Of a DNA stretch of 64,000 bases, positions 37,701 through 48,118 are shown in pieces (positions within the stretch are counted from its first letter, which is position 1; each line of letters opens with the position of its first letter). The notes below the pieces were generated by a model. It saw only the letters and a list, made by a program, of their open reading frames with translations. It was not told the DNA's origin and did not search any database. The stretch comes from an uncultured Prevotellaceae bacterium (lineage in GTDB: Bacteria > Bacteroidota > Bacteroidia > Bacteroidales > Bacteroidaceae). The stretch is from the NCBI GenBank assembly GCA_946534585.1, contig CAMNCV010000066.1, positions 1 to 64,000 of the forward strand. Reading direction: 5' to 3'. The position numbers and the translations under genes were made by a program.

Positions 37701-37735
37701 TGTTGGCACGCATATATACAATAAGCGTGCCAACA
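37701..37735 (-). promoter_or_regulatory. CIRCE-like inverted repeat upstream of grpE-dnaJ
   Basis: Perfect 11-bp arms TGTTGGCACGC (37701-37711) and GCGTGCCAACA (37725-37735) with a 13-bp spacer, 23 bp before the grpE ATG. The inner TTGGCACGC resembles the HrcA operator half-site TTAGCACTC (7 of 9), but CIRCE has a 9-bp spacer. No U-run follows, so a terminator is less likely. Confidence 0.5.
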
Positions 37736-37757
37736 TAACACGATGTCGTGCTATTCT

Positions 37758-39433
<1,676 letters not shown>

Positions 39434-39485
39434 ATTTATCCTCAAAAACCTATAATCATCTGTTTCAGTATCATTCATAAACTGC

Positions 39486-39573
39486 AATGTAATCAGGTGC
39501 AAATTACATTGCAATCAGTATCTGATTACAATGTAAAAGCAATGCAATTACACAGTAATCGCTATCAGATTAC
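39486..39573. repeat. 22-bp tandem array 3 (4 units)
   Basis: Four contiguous 22-bp units (starts 39486, 39508, 39530, 39552), each NNN-G(T/C)AA-N11-TTAC. It lies between the 3' end of the GHL10 gene and the ABC-F promoter. Confidence 0.92.
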
Positions 39574-39627
39574 TGTGCATGTATTATCTATTTGAAATTC
39601 AGTAGGATATTTATACGGAGTTACAAA

Positions 39628-41358
39628 TTATAGATGTCGATAGAAATGACCGACAAGATGCTTATATCCTTTGCGTGACACAGTATATATTTTATAGTGA
39701 GACGCTCTGAGTGAAGAAACATCTACAGTCTTATATCCTTGAATATCGCGTACTATCCTTACCACACTTACGCCATCTTGCAACGTTTGGATTTCTATCA
39801 GATCACCACACGATATATCTTCGTCATTGATATACACATACTTCCCGTCACATTTAAGCATATTATTTGTGGTATCAGACACGGAATTCTTGGTATTACC
39901 TGCTTGATTTCGCAGTCTAACAGGCAGCGATTCATTACCATAACGGTCTATCGCCGTCACGGCAAAGTTTCGTACAAGTCCCAATTCTGGCAATTTGATA
40001 CTCCTTTCCGAATACTCACTCAAGAGCAGGTTTCGTACATCATTACAGTCAACGAACTCATCACAAGAGCCATAAACATTGTACTTGACAGCACTATCTG
40101 ACACGGTGTTTGTACCATTTTCAACATTGCTCAGTTCATCGCAATTCCATACAAGATATATCTGTCCATCATTTCCCTTTGAAAAATGCAAATCATAAGG
40201 TTGCTTTATATTACCTGTTTGTTGGTTATCCTTTAAAGAAGTTAGTGAAATGTATGGTGAATATGAAGTTTTTGTGTAATCAAATAATCCTTTAGTGTTG
40301 TCTGTGAAGAATTTAGACCTAAAAAAACACGAGCCTAATCCTAACCCACGACACACTTGCATCTCGCGTGTTATAACATCAAGTGGCCAGTTTTTTTCAT
40401 TTTTATGCATGAAATAAATACCCAATCCTGGCACTACTGTTTTATCACCACAGCGTTCTTTCCAGTCCACTACAAACGGATAGAAGTTATCTCCGTTGAA
40501 ATACATCATCGGAAAAATCATATCCATCCAACCATTTTTCATCCATAAATCTACATCTTGACATACTGCATCTCGTGCATTCCAGCCACGTGAGCGAGCT
40601 CTTCGCGTATCCGCATACTTCCCTACAGGCGAACAACTCATTACTACCCACGGTTTTTCAGTCTTTACTACATCAAAAACACGTTTTACGATATTTGTAA
40701 TATTATTGCGAGCCTTGTCACGATTAGAAATTTTCCCCCAAGCATCAGGATAACGTATGTAATCAAGGTGTATGCCATCAATATCATAACGTGATGTGAT
40801 TTCTTTGCATATTCGTGCAATATAATCTCCAGTCCCTTCGACTTCGGGATTCATAAAGCCCTCATCACCAACCTTTTTTACTAATTTCGGCAACAAACGC
40901 TTTACATTGTTGCAGCCCGCTCCGTTCCATTTACCCAATGGAATTGTTACCACCCAAGCATGAATCTTAAGTCCACGACGATGACATTCATTGACTGCAT
41001 ACTCCAAAGGGTCATAACCTGGCGACCGTCCTGGCTGCCCTGACACGCTTCCTTCCCATGGTTCTAATTGCGATGGGTAAATGACTGTACCACGCACGCG
41101 AGTTTGCAGAAGCACTGTATTGAACCCTGCCTCTACATAACTATCAAGTATATTACACAATTCCCTTTGCTGCGCTTCAATGCCCAGTCCATCATGAGCA
41201 AAGGAATGGGGCCAGTCCAAGCCACCGATTGTAGTAAGCCAAACCGCACGCACTTCGTATTTGGGAAATTCGCCATTGGGCATAAAAAGGCGTTCTACAG
41301 CCAGAAGTCTATTTGAAAAGACAACGCTAAAAAATATAAAAATAAATAAATTCTTCAT
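39628..41358 (-). CDS. GHL10-type (DUF187) secreted glycoside hydrolase-like protein
   Basis: 576 residues with a signal peptide (about 1-20). The TIM-barrel GHL10 domain covers roughly 35-340: EVRAVWLTTIGGLDWP at the start, VLLQTRVRGTVIYPS, GLKIHAWV and YDIDGIHLDYIRYPD carrying the likely catalytic Asp. The C-terminus is a fibronectin-like beta region and a further small domain. Family members are predicted peptidoglycan or polysaccharide hydrolases. I chose the ATG at 41358. Confidence 0.85.
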   Translation of the reverse strand: MKNLFIFIFFSVVFSNRLLAVERLFMPNGEFPKYEVRAVWLTTIGGLDWPHSFAHDGLGIEAQQRELCNILDSYVEAGFNTVLLQTRVRGTVIYPSQLEPWEGSVSGQPGRSPGYDPLEYAVNECHRRGLKIHAWVVTIPLGKWNGAGCNNVKRLLPKLVKKVGDEGFMNPEVEGTGDYIARICKEITSRYDIDGIHLDYIRYPDAWGKISNRDKARNNITNIVKRVFDVVKTEKPWVVMSCSPVGKYADTRRARSRGWNARDAVCQDVDLWMKNGWMDMIFPMMYFNGDNFYPFVVDWKERCGDKTVVPGLGIYFMHKNEKNWPLDVITREMQVCRGLGLGSCFFRSKFFTDNTKGLFDYTKTSYSPYISLTSLKDNQQTGNIKQPYDLHFSKGNDGQIYLVWNCDELSNVENGTNTVSDSAVKYNVYGSCDEFVDCNDVRNLLLSEYSERSIKLPELGLVRNFAVTAIDRYGNESLPVRLRNQAGNTKNSVSDTTNNMLKCDGKYVYINDEDISCGDLIEIQTLQDGVSVVRIVRDIQGYKTVDVSSLRASHYKIYTVSRKGYKHLVGHFYRHL

Positions 41359-41367
41359 TTCAACGTG

Positions 41368-41399
41368 CAAAGTTACCTATTATTTTTGGCTGTTACAAA
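41368..41399 (-). promoter_or_regulatory. GHL10 gene promoter (overlaps the cstA promoter)
   Basis: Leftward TTTG (41399-41396), 20 bp, then TAACTTTG (41375-41368). It interlocks with the rightward promoter at 41385-41416. Confidence 0.75.
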
Positions 41400-41416
41400 T
41401 TTTTTTCGTAATTTTG
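41385..41416 (+). promoter_or_regulatory. cstA promoter (overlaps the GHL10 promoter)
   Basis: TTTG (41385-41388), 20 bp, then TAATTTTG (41409-41416). It shares 15 bp with the opposing promoter. Confidence 0.75.
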
Positions 41417-41457
41417 CACAAAATATACACATTCAATCTCAAAAACAAAAATACAAG

Positions 41458-42918
41458 ATGTTCACCTTTTTAATAAGCCTTGTACTGCTAATATGCGGAT
41501 ATTTCGTATATGGCAGATTTGTAGAACGCATCTTTTCCCCTGATGCAGAGCGCATAACACCTGCTATCGAGAAAGCTGATGGAGTAGATTATATAGTACT
41601 TCCAGGCTGGAAAATTTTCATGATTCAATTTCTCAATATTGCTGGCACAGGACCTATATTTGGTGCAATAATGGGCGCAAAGTTCGGGCCTGTAGCCTAT
41701 CTGTGGATTGTTCTCGGCTGCATATTCGCAGGTGCAACCCACGACTACCTTAGCGGTATGCTCAGTATGCGTAATAAAGGTGCAGGACTACCAGAATTAG
41801 TAGGTAAATATCTTGGTAATGGCGTAAAAAAAATAATGTTGGTTTTTACAGTACTTTTGCTCATTCTTGTGGGAGCTGTATTTGTAAAAAGTCCAGCAGA
41901 CATATTGACAAGTATGTTTGGTAACGGTTTGCTATGGATAATACTTATTTTTACATACTACGTTATTGCCACAATGTTGCCTGTAGATAAAATAATAGGC
42001 AAGATTTACCCTTTATTTGCTTTCTCTCTGCTATTTATGGCAGCAGCACTCATGGTAGTGCTATTCATACGCTGGTATGACTTGCCGGAGTTATGGGATG
42101 CAGGATTTACGAATCTTGGTAATTCCCTGCACCCAGATACATTCACAGATGACATATTCCCTTGTTTATTTATAACCATTGCTTGTGGTGCTATCAGTGG
42201 TTTCCATGCCACGCAAAGCCCATTGATGGCTCGATGTATAAAAAATGAGAAGATGGGACGTCCTATCTTCTACGGTTCAATGATAACAGAGGGGATTGTT
42301 GCCTTGATATGGGCCACTGTTGCTGCTTATTTCTTTTATGGAAAGCCGGAAGCAGGATGTGATATCATGGAAGGTGCTAATGGATTTGCTACAGGTGCTC
42401 CAGTGGTGGTTAATCTCGTATGCAACAACTGGCTTGGCGTAGCAGGAGGCATCTTGGCTATGCTTGGTGTGGTGGCCGCACCTATAACAAGCGGTGATAC
42501 AGCACTACGCTCTGCTCGCCTGATTATTGCAGAATGGCTGGGCGCGGAACAAAAAACTATAGCAAAACGACTTATGATAAGCATTCCGCTGTTCCTTATC
42601 ACTATAGCAGTACTTGTATGGCAAATGGAAAATAGCGAAGGATTTGGCGTAATATGGGGCTACTTTGGATGGGCTAATCAGACACTTGCTGTTTTTACAC
42701 TATGGACACTCACTGTATATCTGGCAAAAGAGAAGAAATGTTATCTCATCACATTGATTCCAGCATTACTTATGACTGCAGTATGTTCAGCATATATCAT
42801 AGTTGCTAAAAACGCACTCGGTATGCCACCATACATAGGTTATGGTGTAGCTGCACTACTATGCATAGTGTTCCTTGCATTATTCATTAAATACCTAAAT
42901 AAATTAAACGAAAAATGA
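41458..42918 (+). CDS. cstA: Carbon starvation protein CstA family transporter
   Basis: 486 residues with at least 12 hydrophobic segments. CstA features include GYFVYGRFVERIF, the loop DGVDYIVLPGWKIFMIQFLNIAGTGP split over two helices, GATHDYLSGM and HATQSPLMARC. The family includes peptide and pyruvate transporters induced in starvation. It is shorter than E. coli CstA (about 700), like other Bacteroidetes members. I chose the ATG at 41458, downstream of the promoter. It overlaps the next gene by 4 bp (ATGA). Confidence 0.9.
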   Translation: MFTFLISLVLLICGYFVYGRFVERIFSPDAERITPAIEKADGVDYIVLPGWKIFMIQFLNIAGTGPIFGAIMGAKFGPVAYLWIVLGCIFAGATHDYLSGMLSMRNKGAGLPELVGKYLGNGVKKIMLVFTVLLLILVGAVFVKSPADILTSMFGNGLLWIILIFTYYVIATMLPVDKIIGKIYPLFAFSLLFMAAALMVVLFIRWYDLPELWDAGFTNLGNSLHPDTFTDDIFPCLFITIACGAISGFHATQSPLMARCIKNEKMGRPIFYGSMITEGIVALIWATVAAYFFYGKPEAGCDIMEGANGFATGAPVVVNLVCNNWLGVAGGILAMLGVVAAPITSGDTALRSARLIIAEWLGAEQKTIAKRLMISIPLFLITIAVLVWQMENSEGFGVIWGYFGWANQTLAVFTLWTLTVYLAKEKKCYLITLIPALLMTAVCSAYIIVAKNALGMPPYIGYGVAALLCIVFLALFIKYLNKLNEK

Positions 42919-43391
42919 AAAAAATATTCTTAGCGTTGACATTGCTGGCAATGACTTTAGCTGCTAACGCACAATTTGAGAAAGGAAAAGGATATCTTGA
43001 GGGTGCCCTCAACAGCGTAGGTGCCTCATTTAACGGTGTAGAGGAGTTTAAATTCGGTGTCGAAGTGAAGGCTGGTCTATTTATTGCAGAGTGTTGGATG
43101 CTTAACGCACATGCAGGCTACCTACACCATAATAAGAGTATGAACCGTTGCGATCTTGGAGTCGGAACACGCTATTATCTGCAACAGAATGGTGTATACG
43201 CAGAATTCAACGTTAACGGAGTATTTGAAAAAGGTCATAATGACATTATGCCAGGTGTAGAATTAGGCTATGCTTTCTTCCTAAATGACAAGATAACCAT
43301 AGAGCCTGCAGTATATTATCACCAAAGTTTTAGCAATCACAAGGACTATTCGACTGTAGGATTGAAAATAGGTCTGGGAATGTATTTTTAA
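42915..43391 (+). CDS. Small outer-membrane beta-barrel protein
   Basis: 158 residues with a signal peptide (ending AANAQ). Alternating amphipathic strands end in an aromatic residue (LKIGLGMYF), as in 8-stranded outer-membrane barrels of the OmpW/OmpX size. No specific family was recognised. It is translationally coupled to cstA. Confidence 0.7.
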   Translation: MKKIFLALTLLAMTLAANAQFEKGKGYLEGALNSVGASFNGVEEFKFGVEVKAGLFIAECWMLNAHAGYLHHNKSMNRCDLGVGTRYYLQQNGVYAEFNVNGVFEKGHNDIMPGVELGYAFFLNDKITIEPAVYYHQSFSNHKDYSTVGLKIGLGMYF

Positions 43392-43457
43392 TACATGACA
43401 CACAATTAACAACTACACACCCCATTATTAACAACATATAACTAACAAAGTACAGCA

Positions 43458-44312
43458 ATGTTAAGCGTAGAAGAACTTACAGATAAACTCATTGATTTGA
43501 GTTTTGCAGAAGATATAGGCGACGGCGACCATACTACCCTATGTTGCATACCAGAAAATGCTATGGGAAAGAGTCGACTTATCATTAAAGAAGATGGTAT
43601 TTTGGCAGGTGTTGAAGTTGCTAAAGAAGTATTCCATCGCTTCGATCCAAGTATGCATGTTGAAGTATTGATGGGTGATGGCTCACGAGTCAAGAAAGGC
43701 GATGTTGCAATGATTGTTACAGGAAAGGTACAGAGCCTTCTGCAGACGGAGCGTCTGATGCTGAACATCATGCAAAGAATGAGTGGCATTGCAACTATGA
43801 CCAACCATTATCAGCAAGCTCTCATCGATGCAGGTACGCAAACACGCGTGCTTGACACGCGCAAAACAACTCCAGGAATGCGTATGCTTGAGAAAGAGGC
43901 TGTAAAAATAGGTGGAGGAATGAATCATCGTATAGGCCTATTTGACATGATATTATTAAAAGACAATCATGTAGATTTTGCGGGCGGCATACATAATGCC
44001 ATTTCTCGTGCTAAAGCTTATTGCAAAGAGAATCATAAGGATTTGAAGATAGAAATAGAAGTGCGCAACTTCAAAGAGTTAGAAGAAGCATTGGCTGAAA
44101 AACCTGATCGTATTATGTTTGACAACTTTACACCAGAAGATACAGTAATAGCTGTAAAAATGGTCAATCATCAATGTGAGACAGAGTCAAGTGGGGGCAT
44201 CACATTCGAAAATATGATACCATATGCTAAAGCTGGAGTAGATTTTATATCTTTTGGAGCATTGACTCACAGCGTGAAAGGATTAGATATGTCATTCAAA
44301 GCAACAGAATAG
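43458..44312 (+). CDS. nadC: Quinolinate phosphoribosyltransferase (carboxylating)
   Basis: 284 residues. It converts quinolinate and PRPP to nicotinate mononucleotide in de novo NAD synthesis. Seen: AEDIGDGDHTT at the N-terminus, the PRPP/quinolinate motif LDTRKTTPGMR, HRIGLFDMILLKDNH, and the barrel end ISFGALTHSVKGLD. nadA and nadB are not here. Its stop codon is immediately followed by the rfbD ATG, so it is embedded in the rhamnose operon. Confidence 0.95.
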   Translation: MLSVEELTDKLIDLSFAEDIGDGDHTTLCCIPENAMGKSRLIIKEDGILAGVEVAKEVFHRFDPSMHVEVLMGDGSRVKKGDVAMIVTGKVQSLLQTERLMLNIMQRMSGIATMTNHYQQALIDAGTQTRVLDTRKTTPGMRMLEKEAVKIGGGMNHRIGLFDMILLKDNHVDFAGGIHNAISRAKAYCKENHKDLKIEIEVRNFKELEEALAEKPDRIMFDNFTPEDTVIAVKMVNHQCETESSGGITFENMIPYAKAGVDFISFGALTHSVKGLDMSFKATE

Positions 44313-45185
44313 ATGAATATACTTGTAACTGGTGCCAACGGACAGCTTGGTAACGAAATACGCATAGTCAGTAAGAATACTGCTGATAATTATATCTTCA
44401 CAGATGTAAATCAAGTTGAAGGTGTTGAGACTACTTATCTTGATATTACTGACCTTGTAGCAATACGCGATATTGTTGCGAAATATAATATACAAGCAAT
44501 CATTAACTGTGCTGCATATACAAATGTTGATGCTGCCGAAACCAATGAAGCATTGGCTGAGAAACTGAACGCTGATGCTCCAGAGAACCTTGCCAAGGCA
44601 ATGAAGGAAGTAGGCGGATTACTTATACACATATCCACAGACTATGTGTTTGGTAAAGAACCGTACAACACTCCATGCAAGGAAGATCAAGAAGGCACTC
44701 CTACAGGTGTATATGGTACGACGAAATTACACGGTGAACAGAAGATTATTGCTACAGGGTGCAAATACATAATCATTCGTACTGCATGGCTATATTCTGA
44801 ATTCGGAAAGAATTTCTGCAAGACTATGCTCAACCTAACTTCTTCGAAGCCACAACTCAAGGTAGTATTCGATCAGTGTGGAACCCCAACATACGCATAC
44901 GACTTAGCACTTGCAATCATGGAAATTCTTAAATCTCCAGTCGTCGGCATATATCATTACAGCAACGAAGGCGTATGCTCATGGTATGACTTTACAAAAA
45001 TGATTGCTGATTATGCTGAAAACACCAATTGTGATATACAGCCGTGTCACTCTGATGAGTTCCCAAGTCCAGTAACACGTCCTGCATACTCTGTACTTGA
45101 CAAAACTAAAATAAAACAAACTTTTGGCATACAGATTCCATATTGGACAGATTCTCTGAAACGATGCATAAACAATCTTAAATAA
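44313..45185 (+). CDS. rfbD: dTDP-4-dehydrorhamnose reductase
   Basis: 290 residues of the short-chain dehydrogenase superfamily. It performs the last step of dTDP-L-rhamnose synthesis. NAD(P)-binding GANGQLG at 7-13, STDYVF and the catalytic YGTTKLHGE (Tyr, Lys) are present. First of the rfbDACB genes, which make the rhamnose donor for cell-surface polysaccharide. Confidence 0.95.
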   Translation: MNILVTGANGQLGNEIRIVSKNTADNYIFTDVNQVEGVETTYLDITDLVAIRDIVAKYNIQAIINCAAYTNVDAAETNEALAEKLNADAPENLAKAMKEVGGLLIHISTDYVFGKEPYNTPCKEDQEGTPTGVYGTTKLHGEQKIIATGCKYIIIRTAWLYSEFGKNFCKTMLNLTSSKPQLKVVFDQCGTPTYAYDLALAIMEILKSPVVGIYHYSNEGVCSWYDFTKMIADYAENTNCDIQPCHSDEFPSPVTRPAYSVLDKTKIKQTFGIQIPYWTDSLKRCINNLK

Positions 45186-45205
45186 CAACCCTAAACTTCA
45201 AGAAG

Positions 45206-46111
45206 ATGAAAGGCATAGTACTAGCTGGTGGTTCAGGGACACGTCTCTACCCTATCACTAAAGGCATATCGAAACAGTTAATGCCTATTTATGACAAACC
45301 AATGATATACTACCCCATCAGTGTGCTGATGTTGGCAGGGATACGAGATATACTTATTATATCCACACCGTTTGATTTGCCAGGTTTTAAACGTTTACTC
45401 GGTGATGGAGCAGATTATGGTGTACACTTCGAATACGCCGAGCAGCCATCACCTGATGGTCTTGCACAGGCTTTCACCATAGGCAAGGACTTCATCGGTA
45501 ACGATTCCGTATGTCTGGTTCTGGGCGATAACATCTTTCAGGGAACAGGATTCACCAAAATGCTTAAGGAAGCTGTACGTACGGCAGAGGAAGCCAAAAA
45601 GGCAACTGTATTTGGATACTGGGTAAATGACCCTGAACGTTATGGTGTTGCTGAGTTTGATAAAGAAGGCAACTGCTTATCAATAGAAGAAAAACCAGAG
45701 AATCCAAAATCTAATTATGCAGTTGTTGGTTTGTACTTCTATCCTAACAAGGTCGTTGACATTGCTCATAAAATAAAGCCTTCGGCACGAGGCGAATATG
45801 AGATTACAACCGTAAATCAGTGGTTTCTGAATGACAAAGAATTAAAAGTACAGACGTTGGGACGTGGCTTTGCATGGCTTGACACAGGCACGCATGACTC
45901 TCTTTCCGAAGCATCTACATACATTGAAGTACTGGAAAAACGACAAGGTCTGAAAGTTGCATGTCTTGAGGGCATAGCCTATCGAAAAGGCTGGATTGAT
46001 GAAGAGAAAATGAGACAGTTAGCTCAGCCCATGCTCAAAAATCAATATGGTCAATACCTGCTTAAAGTAATTGAAGAAGTAAAACGATATGGTAGCGGAA
46101 TCATTGACTAA
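45206..46111 (+). CDS. rfbA: Glucose-1-phosphate thymidylyltransferase
   Basis: 301 residues. It makes dTDP-glucose from dTTP and glucose-1-phosphate, the first pathway step, with feedback by dTDP-rhamnose in the family. [13 protein letters not shown] is the nucleotide loop; [26 protein letters not shown] and [10 protein letters not shown] are typical. It follows rfbD by 20 bp. Confidence 0.96.
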   Translation: MKGIVLAGGSGTRLYPITKGISKQLMPIYDKPMIYYPISVLMLAGIRDILIISTPFDLPGFKRLLGDGADYGVHFEYAEQPSPDGLAQAFTIGKDFIGNDSVCLVLGDNIFQGTGFTKMLKEAVRTAEEAKKATVFGYWVNDPERYGVAEFDKEGNCLSIEEKPENPKSNYAVVGLYFYPNKVVDIAHKIKPSARGEYEITTVNQWFLNDKELKVQTLGRGFAWLDTGTHDSLSEASTYIEVLEKRQGLKVACLEGIAYRKGWIDEEKMRQLAQPMLKNQYGQYLLKVIEEVKRYGSGIID

Positions 46112-46153
46112 TATTTGACCCAGGGATACTATAAATTATTTTAATCTCAATAT

Positions 46154-46738
46154 ATGGATATAATACAGACAGATATAAAAGATGTACTAATAATTGAGCC
46201 ACGCGTATTCAAAGATGCTCGTGGATATTTCTTTGAGTCTTTTTCCAAAAGAGAATTTGATGATAAAGTAACACCTATCCTCGGACACAGCATAGATTTC
46301 GTGCAAGACAACGAATCGATGTCATCATACGGAGTAATGCGAGGATTACATTTTCAGTACCCGCCCTACTCTCAGGCCAAGTTAGTCAGATGCGTCAGAG
46401 GCAAAGTGCTTGACGTTGCAGTTGACATTAGAAAAGGCAGTCCTACATACGGCAAGCATGTTGCCGTGGAACTTACAGAAGACAACCATCGACAGTTTTT
46501 TATTCCACGCGGTTTTGCACATGGTTTTGCTGTTCTCTCAGAAACTGCTATATTTCAATACAAATGCGATGAGTTCTATCATCCTGAAGCAGATGGAGGT
46601 ATATCCATTATTGACGATTCTTTGGGTATTGACTGGAGAATACCAAAAGAAAAATATCTGTTATCAGAGAAAGACACCAAACATGCCTTGCTTAAGGATT
46701 TTGACAGTCCATTTGACATAAATATTTCATTATACTAA
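46154..46738 (+). CDS. rfbC: dTDP-4-dehydrorhamnose 3,5-epimerase
   Basis: 194 residues of the RmlC cupin. It epimerises C3 and C5 of the keto sugar. The motifs FFESFSKREFD, GLHFQYPP (catalytic His), GKVLDVAVDIRKGSPTYG and FIPRGFAHGF are intact. It lies 42 bp after rfbA. Confidence 0.95.
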   Translation: MDIIQTDIKDVLIIEPRVFKDARGYFFESFSKREFDDKVTPILGHSIDFVQDNESMSSYGVMRGLHFQYPPYSQAKLVRCVRGKVLDVAVDIRKGSPTYGKHVAVELTEDNHRQFFIPRGFAHGFAVLSETAIFQYKCDEFYHPEADGGISIIDDSLGIDWRIPKEKYLLSEKDTKHALLKDFDSPFDINISLY

Positions 46739-46744
46739 TAAGTT

Positions 46745-47878
46745 ATGAAAAATATAGTAATCACAGGTGGAGCTGGATTTATCGGCTCACATGTTGTCCG
46801 CCTGTTTGTAAATAAATATCCTGAATATAACATTATAAATCTTGATAAACTGACGTATGCAGGCAATTTGGCAAACCTTAAGGATATTGAAGATAAGCCA
46901 AATTATAAATTTGTCAAAATGGACATTTGTGACTTTGATGCGTTCTACAAGTTGATGCAAGACGAAAAGATTGACGGGATTATTCATCTTGCAGCAGAAT
47001 CACATGTTGATCGTTCTATAAAAGACCCTTTCACTTTTGCGCGGACTAATGTAATGGGTACACTGTCGATTTTGCAAGCTGCAAAACTATATTGGGAATC
47101 ACTCCCTGAAAAATACGAAGGCAAGCGCTTTTATCATATCTCTACAGACGAAGTATATGGTGCACTTGAAATGACTAATCCCGAAGGCATAGAACCTCCG
47201 TTTACTACTACAGCTTCAAGCGCTGAACACCATTTGGCCTATGGTAAGGATTTTTTTTACGAGACGACAAAGTATAATCCTCACTCCCCCTACTCTGCCT
47301 CAAAAGCCAGTTCTGACCATTTTGTGCGTGCATTCCATGATACATATGGACTGCCGACAATCGTGACAAACTGTTCCAATAATTATGGTCCTTATCAGTT
47401 TCCTGAAAAACTGATACCTCTGTTCATCAATAATATACGTAATCGCAAACCTCTACCCGTATATGGCAAGGGAGAAAATGTACGTGACTGGTTATATGTC
47501 GTAGATCACGCACGTGCAATAGACATTATTTTCCATAAAGGAAAAATCGCAGAAACTTACAACATTGGTGGTTTCAACGAATGGAAAAACATTGACATAA
47601 TAAAAACTGTCATCAAGACCGTTGACCGCTTATTAGGACGTAAGGAAGGAGAAGACTTAAATCTCATAACCTATGTCACCGACCGTCTTGGTCACGATGC
47701 TCGCTATGCCATTGATTCTACTAAATTGCAGAAGGAACTGGGTTGGGAACCATCACTCCAATTTGAAGAAGGAATAGAAAAGACTGTAAGATGGTACCTC
47801 GAAAATGAGGAATGGATGAACAATGTAACCTCGGGGGATTATGAGAAGTACTACGAAACAATGTATAATGGACGATAA
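46745..47878 (+). CDS. rfbB: dTDP-glucose 4,6-dehydratase
   Basis: 377 residues. It oxidises and dehydrates dTDP-glucose to the 4-keto-6-deoxy sugar. GGAGFIGSHVVRLF binds NAD; STDEVYG and YSASKASSDHFVRA carry the catalytic residues, and NNYGPYQFPEKLIP is typical. It follows rfbC by 6 bp and ends the rhamnose operon. Confidence 0.96.
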   Translation: MKNIVITGGAGFIGSHVVRLFVNKYPEYNIINLDKLTYAGNLANLKDIEDKPNYKFVKMDICDFDAFYKLMQDEKIDGIIHLAAESHVDRSIKDPFTFARTNVMGTLSILQAAKLYWESLPEKYEGKRFYHISTDEVYGALEMTNPEGIEPPFTTTASSAEHHLAYGKDFFYETTKYNPHSPYSASKASSDHFVRAFHDTYGLPTIVTNCSNNYGPYQFPEKLIPLFINNIRNRKPLPVYGKGENVRDWLYVVDHARAIDIIFHKGKIAETYNIGGFNEWKNIDIIKTVIKTVDRLLGRKEGEDLNLITYVTDRLGHDARYAIDSTKLQKELGWEPSLQFEEGIEKTVRWYLENEEWMNNVTSGDYEKYYETMYNGR

Positions 47879-47891
47879 ATTTTTAAGATGA

Positions 47892-48077
47892 GGTCTATTT
47901 GTTTGCATTGTCAAACTTTCGGATTTGTATAACTTGGCAGTCCCAGAGGAGGAAACCAAAGAAAGTGTAAAGATGACATTGTATTCCCTTGTGAAACGAG
48001 AATGTTGGGGAAAATTCGTCAACACATATATTGAGTTTAATCCAATGAATAAACTTAATAGATCTCACCTTAATTAA
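47892..48077 (+). pseudogene. Possible gene remnant in the rfbB-ffh gap
   Basis: The 240-bp gap after rfbB holds a 61-codon open stretch (stop TAA at 48075-48077) with protein-like composition, including VPEEETKESVKMTL and VKRECWGKFVNTYIEF. It has no good start (preceded in frame by TGA at 47889) and no family was recognised. It could be the 3' end of a lost gene or chance. Confidence 0.25.
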
Positions 48078-48118
48078 GAGTTAAATAAAAGATTTAAAAA
48101 CTAAGAACTTATAATATT

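Noticed and set aside
37701..37735. Terminator of the ABC-F gene
   Set aside because: The stem is strong but no U-run follows; the position before grpE and operator-like arms made a regulatory site more likely. Not fully excluded.
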